Below are positions 51,623 to 59,751 of a stretch of 59,751 nucleotides of DNA, piece after piece. The stretch lies in the NCBI GenBank assembly GCA_020352515.1, contig CP070678.1, positions 3,931,003 to 3,990,753 on the forward strand. Reading direction: 5' to 3'. Every line of letters starts with the position of its first letter. The stretch's first letter is position 1. Source of the DNA: Phycisphaerales bacterium. GTDB taxonomy: Bacteria; Planctomycetota; Phycisphaerae; Sedimentisphaerales; Anaerobacaceae. A model generated the notes under the pieces. The model saw only the letters and a program-made list of their open reading frames with translations. It searched no databases and had not been told where the DNA came from. A program made the translations under genes and the position numbers.

Positions 51623-54600
51623 CTATTGTACCACCAGGCGTTTTTCGGCGCCAGGTTTGATGTCTATTAGGATGCCTTCGCTTAGCTGTTTGCCGGTAAG
51701 GGTGGTCTTGGCACCTGTCGTCAGGTCGAAGAGGTGGTGGCGTTTTTCGGGATTTGCGGTGAACCATTCGGGGAACTGGTTGATGCGAGGCCAGTCGAGG
51801 GGCAGATTCATGTTGGTTTGGTGGCGAGGGGAATCAGAGATGAGCCTGCCCTTCCAGAGTCTATCGGCGCGGATCGTGATTTTGAGGGCGTTGCCGTCCA
51901 AGACAGCGCCGAAGACGACATCTTCTCGCCACGGGTCGATGGTAAGGCCCTTGGTTTTCCACAAGGCATACATGATTGTGGTTCTTGCGAAGTTGCCGTC
52001 GCCGTGCCAGCCTTCGATGATGCCGTTGGGCTTCTGGATATTCCACATGACCTTGATTTCGCTGTCAAGCCATTCGGCAACGGAGGGGACGGGCTCGCGA
52101 TTGAAGAGGTTGAGGGCGCTTTCGATGGAATCGGCGTAGCCGTCGGCGCTGGCACCTTCCCATCTGTAACTTTTGTAGTATTGGTTGAGGCTTGCGAGGG
52201 CTTTGAGAATGGCCTGTCGGTAGGCATGAGTCTTGTCAATGAGATATACGGTGTAGAAGCCATTGAGGTTGTAGCCCCACGTGTCGCACAGGCCCTTGTC
52301 GTGGTCGCCGGTTTTGGGATTGATGCTGTTGTAGAAGAGGCCATGGTCGTTGCGGCCGATTTCGAGGACGCGGTCGAGCATTTCGTGGATGGATTTCTCG
52401 TAAAGCTGCTTTTTCCGGGGCCTTGCGAAATTGACGGTTGCGTAGAGTTCGCAGAGGCCGGAGATGATTTCGCAGCCATGATCGCGTAATCTAAGCGAGG
52501 CTTGGTCTTTTGTGGGATGGTTTTTGTCGAGGAGGTAGTAGTCGCCGAGGCGGATTGCCCAATCGAGGTATTTGCTGTCGCCGGTCATCCAGTAGACGCG
52601 AGAGAGCGTCTGAAGCATCTCGCCGTTGATTTCCTGGCTGGCGGAGAGGATTCGTCCATACGGGGTGTCGATGGGGGCGTTTTTCCACACCTCATCCAGG
52701 ATTGCGAGCATGCGGTCGGACCAAGGGCTCCGGCCGAGCCACTCGGTCAGGGGCAGAAGACCGTCTTTGACGTACTCAGAGGAGCCGAAGATTATTCGGC
52801 CGAGATTCGGCTTGTCATTTTGAAAGGCGCGTTTTGAGAAAGAGTAGGTATCCGGCATGGCGCCAAGGCGCGACGTTAGCTTTGTTTCGGTGCAGAGCAT
52901 ATCGAGCATTCGGCCTTCAAACAGAGGGCGGTCGATTATAGCGGTGGTGAGGACCATGAAGGGGTAATTGTCCGCGGCGCTGTCTTGGGCGTTCCAGATG
53001 TCCTTGTCTCTGGTGATATTTCGGGGGATGAGGCCGGTTTTTGGGTCGGCGTGGCTAAGCCAGCCGGTGACGAAATTGCGGCAGCGAACGAAACCTTCGT
53101 TGGCGAGGCGTCCATTTTCGGCCGCCTTTTCGAACGCCGGGTCGTCTTTGCAGAGGGGCTTGGCGACGCCTTTTTTGGCGAGCTGCTTTAGCTCGTCGAG
53201 ATGGTCATCGTAAACGCCTCGTGGGGTGGTGTTGTGTTTCTTGCACAGTGACGCGGCCATGCCGACGAGTTCGCCCATCATTCCACAAGTCCGCATCACC
53301 CGGACCGTGCCCAAAGCGACGTGGGTGACACTGATATCACGGCCCGCCATAAAGAGGTTCCGGATGTTCCGTGAATAGAAACAGCGGTAGGGAATCGGAT
53401 AGGGGTCGATGCGGAGGTGCTTGGCGATCGAGCGGAATTCGGCACCGGGAAAGTGCTTTGTGTTTTTGGGGTCGGGGTAGTGCAGGTCTATGGTCCAGGT
53501 GGTGGTAACGAAGGCGTCGGGGAACTTTCGGCGCTCCACGATATCCTGCTGCTGCAAGATGACATCACCGAGCAGCCGGCGGGACTCGCGTTTTCCGGCC
53601 ACGTAGGCGACCCAATCGAGCTTGCGGCCGGCATATTGTAAGGTCTTACTGCTTTTGTTCTTGAGGTATGCCCAGTTTCCGAAGACGGCACGAAGGGCGT
53701 AGTCACGAATATGTTCAAACTCGGTGATCTGATCCCGGTTCAGGCCGGTCTCCCAGTTCCAGTCTCCGCGAGTCAGGTAGTAGCAACTTTGCTCGTCGAA
53801 CTGCAGGGCCCACGGGCAATTGGGAAAGTCGGCGGGCTCATCGGTTTGTCGGGAGTACCATTGGACCGAGGCGCCCATCGTCATTTTGTCGGGTTTTTCC
53901 GGCGCGAGCGACTCGTCGGTTTCTCGGCGGCTTTCGCGGCCCATACGATAGTCGGCGCCTGCGAGGAATCCGATGGCTCCGTCGCCAGTGCAGTCGGCGA
54001 ACAGGCAGGCGGCGAAGCGCAGCTCTTTGCTGCTTTCGATATGTTTGGCGACAACTGCTGTTATGCGGTCACCTTGCCTTTCGACCTTGAAGGCGTGCAT
54101 ATTGGTGAACAGGCGGATATTCTTCTCGGCTTCGACGACGCGCAGTTTCTTTTGGTCGTCGTAATAGGAGGCCGGTCTGGCATTGCCCTGGAATCCGGAG
54201 TCGAGCTCTGCGACGAGGTCGCCGAGGGCGGGATATGGTGGCAGGTTGATCCGGCCGCCAAGGTGGACACGGACTTCGGAACTGTTGTTGCCGCCGAGGA
54301 CAGGGCGATTCTGGATCAGCGCCACGTGGAGTCCGAGGCGTGCGGCGGAGACAGCAGTACACGTTCCCGCCATGCCGCCGCCGACAACCACGAGGTCAAA
54401 TTGCCCGGCGTCCTCGGGCTTGTCGTCAAGGGCGAGCATCTTTCTGCGGAAGGCGGCCAAGCTATCGTCGTTGGGCGGGAGGAAATCCGGATCAGAGGTA
54501 AGCACGATGGCGTCGCAACGGCCATTGAAGCCGGTCAAGTCATGCAGCGCGATGGTAACGGCTTTGGAGGCTATTTCAACGGCACCGCCATTCTGCCAAT

Positions 54601-54970
54601 GCCAGTCGGCGCCTGCGGTGCCGAAGGTAGACTTGAGCGGTACGGCGTTTATCATTAGCTGGAATCTGCCTGGCGCCCCCGGAGCCTTCCAGGGTGCGAC
54701 CCAGTCGCGTGTCCGCACCCAGAAGTAGTATTGCCCCTCGGCTGGGAGTTTGACAGTGGTTGTCGCATTCTTAACCGGGCTTCCGAGGCCATGGGCCAAA
54801 AGGAAAGGAGAGCCCATTTGGTCGATGAACTGCTGGTCGACGACCCAGCCGGCTTTATTTTCAAAGCTCTCGGCCTCAATCAGGATTGTCTCGGCATTTG
54901 TTACGGAGAGAGGCAGAATTGACAGTGCCACGAATACAGTTATCAGGCCGGCGGGTGTGGTTTCGTTCAT
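51623..54970 (-). CDS. Secreted FAD-dependent oxidoreductase fused to a toroid-like glycan domain
   Basis: An exported protein of 1115 residues. A signal peptide (1-26) is followed by a beta-rich carbohydrate-binding-like domain (30-160). Then comes an FAD_oxidored-type domain (190-600) with the GGGMAG dinucleotide motif at 197-202 and the later FMAGRDISVTHVALGTVRVM segment. The C-terminal part (about 640-1010) is helical, like (alpha/alpha)6 toroids of glycosidases and lyases, and a beta domain ends it. Oxidation and cleavage of a polysaccharide in one protein is inferred. AGGAGATA precedes the ATG. A LacI-type operator lies in its promoter, and a sulfatase gene lies upstream. Confidence 0.8.
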   Translation of the reverse strand: MNETTPAGLITVFVALSILPLSVTNAETILIEAESFENKAGWVVDQQFIDQMGSPFLLAHGLGSPVKNATTTVKLPAEGQYYFWVRTRDWVAPWKAPGAPGRFQLMINAVPLKSTFGTAGADWHWQNGGAVEIASKAVTIALHDLTGFNGRCDAIVLTSDPDFLPPNDDSLAAFRRKMLALDDKPEDAGQFDLVVVGGGMAGTCTAVSAARLGLHVALIQNRPVLGGNNSSEVRVHLGGRINLPPYPALGDLVAELDSGFQGNARPASYYDDQKKLRVVEAEKNIRLFTNMHAFKVERQGDRITAVVAKHIESSKELRFAACLFADCTGDGAIGFLAGADYRMGRESRRETDESLAPEKPDKMTMGASVQWYSRQTDEPADFPNCPWALQFDEQSCYYLTRGDWNWETGLNRDQITEFEHIRDYALRAVFGNWAYLKNKSSKTLQYAGRKLDWVAYVAGKRESRRLLGDVILQQQDIVERRKFPDAFVTTTWTIDLHYPDPKNTKHFPGAEFRSIAKHLRIDPYPIPYRCFYSRNIRNLFMAGRDISVTHVALGTVRVMRTCGMMGELVGMAASLCKKHNTTPRGVYDDHLDELKQLAKKGVAKPLCKDDPAFEKAAENGRLANEGFVRCRNFVTGWLSHADPKTGLIPRNITRDKDIWNAQDSAADNYPFMVLTTAIIDRPLFEGRMLDMLCTETKLTSRLGAMPDTYSFSKRAFQNDKPNLGRIIFGSSEYVKDGLLPLTEWLGRSPWSDRMLAILDEVWKNAPIDTPYGRILSASQEINGEMLQTLSRVYWMTGDSKYLDWAIRLGDYYLLDKNHPTKDQASLRLRDHGCEIISGLCELYATVNFARPRKKQLYEKSIHEMLDRVLEIGRNDHGLFYNSINPKTGDHDKGLCDTWGYNLNGFYTVYLIDKTHAYRQAILKALASLNQYYKSYRWEGASADGYADSIESALNLFNREPVPSVAEWLDSEIKVMWNIQKPNGIIEGWHGDGNFARTTIMYALWKTKGLTIDPWREDVVFGAVLDGNALKITIRADRLWKGRLISDSPRHQTNMNLPLDWPRINQFPEWFTANPEKRHHLFDLTTGAKTTLTGKQLSEGILIDIKPGAEKRLVVQ

Positions 54971-55033
54971 CTGGATATCTCCTGAGCTTCTAACGCATCT
55001 GACATAGGCAGTATGTGTGCGGTTGTTTTCAAT

Positions 55034-55063
55034 CTTATATCAGCAAACGTTTGCCGAGGTCAA
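55034..55063 (-). promoter_or_regulatory. Promoter of the FAD-toroid gene with a LacI-type operator in the spacer
   Basis: On the minus strand TTGACC and TATAAG are 18 bases apart. The spacer contains the perfect palindrome GCAAACGTTTGC (55043-55054), a classic LacI/PurR/CytR-type operator. Binding there would block RNA polymerase. Confidence 0.65.
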
Positions 55064-55186
55064 GACGGTACCTGACGAGGTCATATTGTAGAGACAAACC
55101 CGGCCATGCCGGTCGAGTCAGCAGGCGGCAGTTTCTGTTGTTGTCAGGCACCGGGTGAAAGCACGTGAGAGGTCACCGAGCAGCCT

Positions 55187-56587
55187 TCAGGGCGTGAGAG
55201 GGTTGTCCAAATCTACCGGGTGCTTTTGCCATGGGACCGCGCCGGATTCTATTATGTGGTTGCGCAGGGCGGAGGATAGCCGGTTGTACATTTTGTGGTT
55301 TTTGGGCAGGGGGTTTTTCTCGGTGGGGTCTTGTTTTAGGTTGTAGAGTTCGAGCGGTTCGAAGGGCGTGTTTTGCACGAGCTTGAAGTCACCGTATCTG
55401 GCGGCGTAATAGGCCCGGCCGCCGTAATGGCCGCCTTCGCGGCGAACCCAGAACAGGAATCGGTCTTCGGGCGGCTGAGAATCGCCGATCAGGGTGGGTA
55501 GTATGGTCCTGCCGTCGATTCTGTGGTCAATTTTTGCGCCTGCGGCGTCGCAGATTGTCGGGTACAGGTCCATCGTGAGTGCGACCCGGTCGGAACGTGA
55601 ACCGGGCCTTATCTTTGGCGGCCAGACGGCACAGGCGGGGACGCGGATGCCGCCTTCGTACATATCCTGCTTACCGGCGCGGAGCGGGCCATTGTTGGCG
55701 CCGACGCCAAGCTGGCCGCCGTTATCGGAGGTGAAGATTACCAGTGTATTGTCGCCTATTCCGAGGTCTCTGAGAGCGGCAACGATCCTGCCGATACCAT
55801 CGTCCATGTGCTCGATCAGGGCGACGAGCTTTGCGCGCTTGTCAGTTATGCTTTTTTCACGGTCCTTGACGCGCTTGAGCCAATCTTTGGGGGGCTGAAT
55901 AGGTGTGTGCGGTGCGTTGTAGGCAAGGTACAAGAAGAAAGGTCGCTCGGATTTTGCCTTGGAGCGAATGTAGTCGATGGCCCACTGCGTGAACAGGTCG
56001 GTGGCATGGCCAGCCGGGTCGATCTCTTTGTCGTCGAGGCGCATGTAGTTGATGCCATGGCGACGATGGTTGTGGTAGTCATCCATCATGTCACCGAGGA
56101 AACCGTGGAAGTGGTCGAAGCCCCGGTGATTTGGAGTGTTCGGCGAGGTGAGGCCCAGATGCCATTTGCCGACCAGCGCGGTATGATAACCGGCCGACTT
56201 CAGGAGTGCCGGCAGAAGCGGGTCTTGAGCCAGGTAGCCCCAGTTGTTCTTTATGTGCGTTCGGATGACTCCCGGCACTCCTACCAGATCGGGGTATCTG
56301 CCGGTCAGCAGTGCAGCCCGGGTTGGGGAGCAGACGGGGCAGTTGGCGTAGAAATTGTCGAATCGCATTCCTGCGGCGATTAGCCTGTCTATGTTGGGCG
56401 TCCGCATATCTGTTGCTCCGTAAGCGGACAAGTCCCCATAGCCGAGGTCATCGGCGAGAATCATTAGGATATTCGGCCTTTCTTCCAGGCGCTTTTGGGC
56501 CAGTGCACAGCCTGACAAAGCCAGTGATGCGGCACCTGCGCCGAAAGCCTTTAGGAAATCGCGCCGTGTTTGTGTGAACTCACTCAT
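55187..56587 (-). CDS. Tat-exported type I sulfatase
   Basis: A 466-residue sulfatase with twin-arginine signal (Arg8-Arg9-DFLKAFG), VSGC-like LSGC (Cys27), ADD metal ligands and the motif C-S-P-T-R (Cys86). A later SDNGG fits the second site. GGGAGC lies before the ATG. It lies upstream of the FAD-toroid gene on the same strand, but a separate promoter and operator separate them, so joint action on one glycan is likely but not proven. Confidence 0.92.
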   Translation of the reverse strand: MSEFTQTRRDFLKAFGAGAASLALSGCALAQKRLEERPNILMILADDLGYGDLSAYGATDMRTPNIDRLIAAGMRFDNFYANCPVCSPTRAALLTGRYPDLVGVPGVIRTHIKNNWGYLAQDPLLPALLKSAGYHTALVGKWHLGLTSPNTPNHRGFDHFHGFLGDMMDDYHNHRRHGINYMRLDDKEIDPAGHATDLFTQWAIDYIRSKAKSERPFFLYLAYNAPHTPIQPPKDWLKRVKDREKSITDKRAKLVALIEHMDDGIGRIVAALRDLGIGDNTLVIFTSDNGGQLGVGANNGPLRAGKQDMYEGGIRVPACAVWPPKIRPGSRSDRVALTMDLYPTICDAAGAKIDHRIDGRTILPTLIGDSQPPEDRFLFWVRREGGHYGGRAYYAARYGDFKLVQNTPFEPLELYNLKQDPTEKNPLPKNHKMYNRLSSALRNHIIESGAVPWQKHPVDLDNPLTP

Positions 56588-56652
56588 ACCTTGCTCCCTT
56601 CAACAAAGGTGAACGCTTCTACTACTCTGCAACAGATTTGGCCACTGAAGGC

Positions 56653-59109
56653 TCACAGAGCCTTTTGCGACTTCACAAAGCGGCGGGCTTCTCTCCAAGA
56701 AAGAGGGGCCGGCCGCAGTTTGCCCTTTGACCACAATTGGTAACCGCTTATGCGATAGGGGCTGTCCGGATGCTCAGACTGGCCTATAGGCAGCAGCGCC
56801 AAGGACTGGTCCGCGTTGCTGAGCGGGACGTACTGGGTATAGGATTGGGCGAGCTGGGATTGGATGGTTCCGCCGTCGATGCAATCAAGGCTTGGAACAG
56901 TAAGGTCCTGATCCTCGTCGAGGGAGCCGAAGCCGTCCAGTGTTGAGAAATAGGGCAGCTTTGTCCGGAGCAGTTTTGCCCCTGCCTGCTGCTGCCATTT
57001 GTTTGGGTCATCTCCATAATTTGCCTTAGCGTATCTCCAAGCAGCCCGCAAAATCAGATTTATGTATTCGGCTTCCTCCTCGATGAGTGGCGCATTCGGG
57101 TTTTCTGCTATGCGCGAATCGACAGTCTGGAGCATATTGCACAGGCCTGAAAGACCTCCTCCGTAGATCGCTGCGGCGGCGAAGTTGCGCCTAAAAGCGA
57201 GTGGCATTATATTTAGGATTTCCGTTCCTTTGACGGACATTTTTGACTTGGCGCCGTTCGCGTGCCAAGGCTCGAGATACGCAAGAGCGTTAAGTGTCTC
57301 GTCCCCCAAGGAATACTTGATTACATCGCGCAGGTGATAACCGAGTTTAACGATATCCCGCTTAATGGGACTGACGGTGTCATAGTGCATTTCGAGCACG
57401 TCCTCCGGCCGGAATATCTCTTTCATTCGGATCGTCTCCTTTAAGCGCCAGGAGCGGTCCGTATCGCCGAGACTTCCGGTAGAGATGCCCATAGGCAGCG
57501 GGTAGAAGGATGCGATGGGTCGATGGTTTGCCGAGACGAACCAGCCTTGAGCCGGATTGACTACTTGGGGAAGCAATTCGGAGGGCAGAATCTCCTGCCA
57601 GTCCATGTTGGAGTCGGAGCCGTCATGGGCGGCTTGTCCTTCGAGCAGAGCATGCCGAGATCGGATGGGGAGGGCGAGAATCGTCTTAAAGGCAGTGTTT
57701 CCACTTCTATCGCCGGACACGCAGTTTGCGCTCGGAAAGCGCCAGGCTTCGGTTGCCTTCAGGAATTGGCTGACGTTTTTGGCCCGCATCATTCTTAGAG
57801 CAGCTTGGAAGGTGTCTCGGTTGGTCTCGCATATCGGTATGCTTTTGAGTGCGACTTCATCGCCAGTTCGGACCTGCGTGGCAAGAGGCGTCACAACAGG
57901 GCCTATATGCGTTTGCCTGACGGTAATTGTCTGTGATCTTGCATCTTTGACCTTGATTTCTTCGTTGCGGACGTTCATATCCAACCACTCGCCGTCGAAG
58001 AAGTACCGGCCCGGGTGGTTTGGATCCGTTCTCAGGACGAACAAATCGGCCTGGTCTGCCCCCAACGCCGTCATACCCCATGCGACGTGTTTCGAGAAGC
58101 CAATCAGGATAATCGGGCTTCCAGCCACCCCAATGCCGCGGGCGTTGAAAGTCTCGCCGCTGAGGTGAAATTCGTAGAAGAGCGACGGGTTACGGACAGG
58201 CGTCTGCGGGTCGCTGACGAGTACTGCGCAACCGTCGGTGGTCTTCTTACCGCCCACGACCCAGGCATGACTGAAGCGCGGGCCGCGAGGAGAGCGTCCC
58301 GTGGGCGTGGTACGAACTTTTCGGACGAGATTGTGTTCAATTGCGTAATCCGTGACTTTGCGGGCCCACTCTTCGGGGACGTCGCTGCGTTGTATGACGG
58401 AGGCGTCGTCGCGCACGGGCCGATTTCGCAGAGGGCCGACGCTGTCGGTCGGATCGAAGGTAAGGACTCTTGTACGGCCTTCGGTGATTTCGTAGTAAGG
58501 GCCCATGTCTCTCAGACCGTCACCGGAGAAGAACAAACCGAGGCGCCACCAAGAAACGATACAGGCCGCGGGAGTCCACGGTTCAGGTTGAAGGTCCAGT
58601 TTTTCGAACAGATAAAGAAGTTTATCCGGGTGGCTGTTAACATAGTTATTGATGCCGTCGCTGTACGCTTGGAGGAGGCGAAGGGTCTCAGCGTCCAGAT
58701 TGTCAGCGACTTGCCGGGCAGTTCTGTAGTATCCAATGGTGCGCATTTTGATGTCGCTACGAAGGGCCGAATTTCTGCCGTGTGGATTTTGTCGAGTTGC
58801 GCCGATCTTAACGTTGCCTATCAGTTCGGCAAGTCGCCCCTGGATTATGCGCAGGTTGTAATACATCTGAAACGCACGATCCTCGGCGGTGGCATAACCG
58901 AGACCGTACATGGCACCGGCGTCGGTATCTGAGAACACATGCGGCACACCCCAGGAATCGCGGAGCAGCATAATGGCGCCATATTCAGGATTGCGACATA
59001 GCCTGAGCGGTTTCGCCTGCTTGGAGCTTTCGCAGATTAGTGGCGCACAACCTGAGACAACCAGAATCCCTGTCAACAGGGCGAATACCATAACATGTAA
59101 ATTTCGCAT
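56653..59109 (-). CDS. Penicillin acylase family lipoprotein
   Basis: An N-terminal nucleophile hydrolase of 818 residues. The signal ends in VSGC (Cys21), so it is a lipoprotein. The precursor's cleavage point and catalytic Ser is Ser280 in RFSHAWVVGG; the usual next residue is Asn, here His. The rest matches the family, with an alpha domain, linker and beta domain. It may cleave acyl groups from homoserine lactones or other amides; the substrate is unknown. AAAAGGAAAG precedes the ATG at 59109. It starts 10 bases after rsmI on the same strand. Confidence 0.87.
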   Translation of the reverse strand: MRNLHVMVFALLTGILVVSGCAPLICESSKQAKPLRLCRNPEYGAIMLLRDSWGVPHVFSDTDAGAMYGLGYATAEDRAFQMYYNLRIIQGRLAELIGNVKIGATRQNPHGRNSALRSDIKMRTIGYYRTARQVADNLDAETLRLLQAYSDGINNYVNSHPDKLLYLFEKLDLQPEPWTPAACIVSWWRLGLFFSGDGLRDMGPYYEITEGRTRVLTFDPTDSVGPLRNRPVRDDASVIQRSDVPEEWARKVTDYAIEHNLVRKVRTTPTGRSPRGPRFSHAWVVGGKKTTDGCAVLVSDPQTPVRNPSLFYEFHLSGETFNARGIGVAGSPIILIGFSKHVAWGMTALGADQADLFVLRTDPNHPGRYFFDGEWLDMNVRNEEIKVKDARSQTITVRQTHIGPVVTPLATQVRTGDEVALKSIPICETNRDTFQAALRMMRAKNVSQFLKATEAWRFPSANCVSGDRSGNTAFKTILALPIRSRHALLEGQAAHDGSDSNMDWQEILPSELLPQVVNPAQGWFVSANHRPIASFYPLPMGISTGSLGDTDRSWRLKETIRMKEIFRPEDVLEMHYDTVSPIKRDIVKLGYHLRDVIKYSLGDETLNALAYLEPWHANGAKSKMSVKGTEILNIMPLAFRRNFAAAAIYGGGLSGLCNMLQTVDSRIAENPNAPLIEEEAEYINLILRAAWRYAKANYGDDPNKWQQQAGAKLLRTKLPYFSTLDGFGSLDEDQDLTVPSLDCIDGGTIQSQLAQSYTQYVPLSNADQSLALLPIGQSEHPDSPYRISGYQLWSKGKLRPAPLSWREARRFVKSQKAL

Positions 59110-59119
59110 TTCTTTCCTT

Positions 59120-59751
59120 TTAAGCTGGAAAGCCGCGGCCAGTCTTATCGACCTCGGCACCGGCAATGACAATCACGTATTCACCTTTGGGTTTTTGGTC
59201 AAGCGCGGCCAGGAGTTCGGATAATCGGCCGCGTTTAACGGATTCGAACATCTTAGTGAGCTCTTTTGCCAAGGCGGCCGGGCGGTCACCGAATACTGCC
59301 AGAGCATCCTTGAGCAAGGCGCGCAGACGATAGGGGCTTTCGTAGAAGATCAGAGTGTGTGGGGAACTCTTGTCTATCGCGAAGAAGCGTTGTCGCTGGC
59401 TGCTCTTGCGCGGCGGAAAGCCACGGAAGGTAAAGCTATGGGCAGGCAAACCTGAGAGCACCAAGGCCATTACAAAAGCCGCAGGGCCTGGAACCATTGT
59501 TACGTCTATGTTTGCTTGGACAGCCGCCCGCACCAGGGTAAAACCGGGGTCGGAGATGCCTGGCGTGCCGGCGTTTGTCACAAGCGCGACGGTTTTGCCC
59601 TGTTTTAGCAGGCTGATTATCCTCGGCCCCGTGCGGCGTTCGTTGTGCTCATGGAAAGCGATTTGGGGCTTCTTGACGTTGAAGTGTTTGAGCAGAAGAC
59701 CTGTTTTTCGGGTATCTTCGCTCGCAACGTAGTCGGTATTGTGGAACGTAT
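59120..59751 (-). CDS. rsmI: 16S rRNA 2'-O-ribose C1402 methyltransferase, 5' end outside the window
   Basis: RsmI methylates C1402 of 16S rRNA. The visible 209 codons begin in the middle of the protein: [20 protein letters not shown], then [13 protein letters not shown], the SAM-binding pattern. The remaining part holds FRGFPPRK and FYESPYRL. The open frame runs off the right edge, so the start is missing. The protein ends soon after the methyltransferase domain, shorter than E. coli RsmI. Confidence 0.92.
   Translation of the reverse strand, partial: TFHNTDYVASEDTRKTGLLLKHFNVKKPQIAFHEHNERRTGPRIISLLKQGKTVALVTNAGTPGISDPGFTLVRAAVQANIDVTMVPGPAAFVMALVLSGLPAHSFTFRGFPPRKSSQRQRFFAIDKSSPHTLIFYESPYRLRALLKDALAVFGDRPAALAKELTKMFESVKRGRLSELLAALDQKPKGEYVIVIAGAEVDKTGRGFPA

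Noticed and set aside
1..59751. tRNA, rRNA, CRISPR arrays and insertion sequences
   Set aside because: No cloverleaf, rRNA segment, regular repeat array, transposase or integrase was seen while reading the window; a dedicated tRNA and Rfam scan was not possible here.

Overview
The window looks like chromosome of a member of the Planctomycetota, most likely class Phycisphaerae. This is inferred from gene content, not from a marker gene. The signs are four Tat-exported sulfatases, two ECF sigma factor / membrane anti-sigma-like pairs, an exosortase (PEP-CTERM) sorting tail, the McsA/McsB arginine-kinase pair outside the Firmicutes, and an outer-membrane-type cell plan (LptB, lipoproteins). Genes are closely packed on both strands. 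I see no rRNA, tRNA, insertion sequence or CRISPR array.

Region 1 (1-7.1 kb, + strand): a TPR lipoprotein, tilS and three tandem sulfatases. A broken PEP-CTERM tail lies just after them on the other strand. Region 2 (7.1-11 kb, - strand): two tandem ECF sigma / anti-sigma-like modules whose large genes share a nearly identical C-terminal block and a similar terminator hairpin. Each sigma gene has a palindrome just upstream. Region 3 (11.3-22 kb, mostly +): nrdR, a stand-alone ATP-cone protein, miaA (opposite strand), a polyprenyl synthase gene and dxs (isoprenoids), NAD kinase, a TPR protein and a DinG-type helicase. A candidate structured RNA lies between the prenyl synthase and dxs. Region 4 (22-30.8 kb, - strand): an FG-GAP protein and a beta-helix protein, dnaA with DnaA boxes upstream, then def, fmt and rsmB for translation start and ribosome modification, and lptB. 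Region 5 (31-35.3 kb, +): a phosphoesterase, yidC and mnmE.

Region 6 (35.5-48 kb, - strand): dnaK with a textbook sigma-54 promoter upstream, mcsA-mcsB protein quality control, a pterin synthase lacking its catalytic cysteine, coaD, an S9 peptidase, a haem-type sensor kinase, aspS and cysK. Two related hairpins with CU-rich loops and + strand T-runs flank cysK and look like small RNAs. Region 7 (48.7-51.5 kb, - strand): an orphan phage-type terminase large subunit between a small ORF with a strong promoter and an unrecognised gene. Region 8 (51.6-59.75 kb, - strand): a large FAD oxidoreductase / toroid fusion under a LacI-type operator, a fourth sulfatase, a penicillin-acylase-like lipoprotein and the 3' part of rsmI, cut by the window end.

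The secreted or lipid-anchored sulfatases, the beta-helix protein, the FAD-toroid protein and the S9 peptidase point to life on sulfated polysaccharides and protein-rich organic matter. The most unusual items are the sigma-54 promoter of dnaK, the paired CU-loop RNAs, the LacI-type operator inside the promoter of the FAD-toroid gene, the near-identical patch shared by the two anti-sigma-like genes, the orphan terminase, and the altered active-site motifs in MiaA and the pterin synthase.
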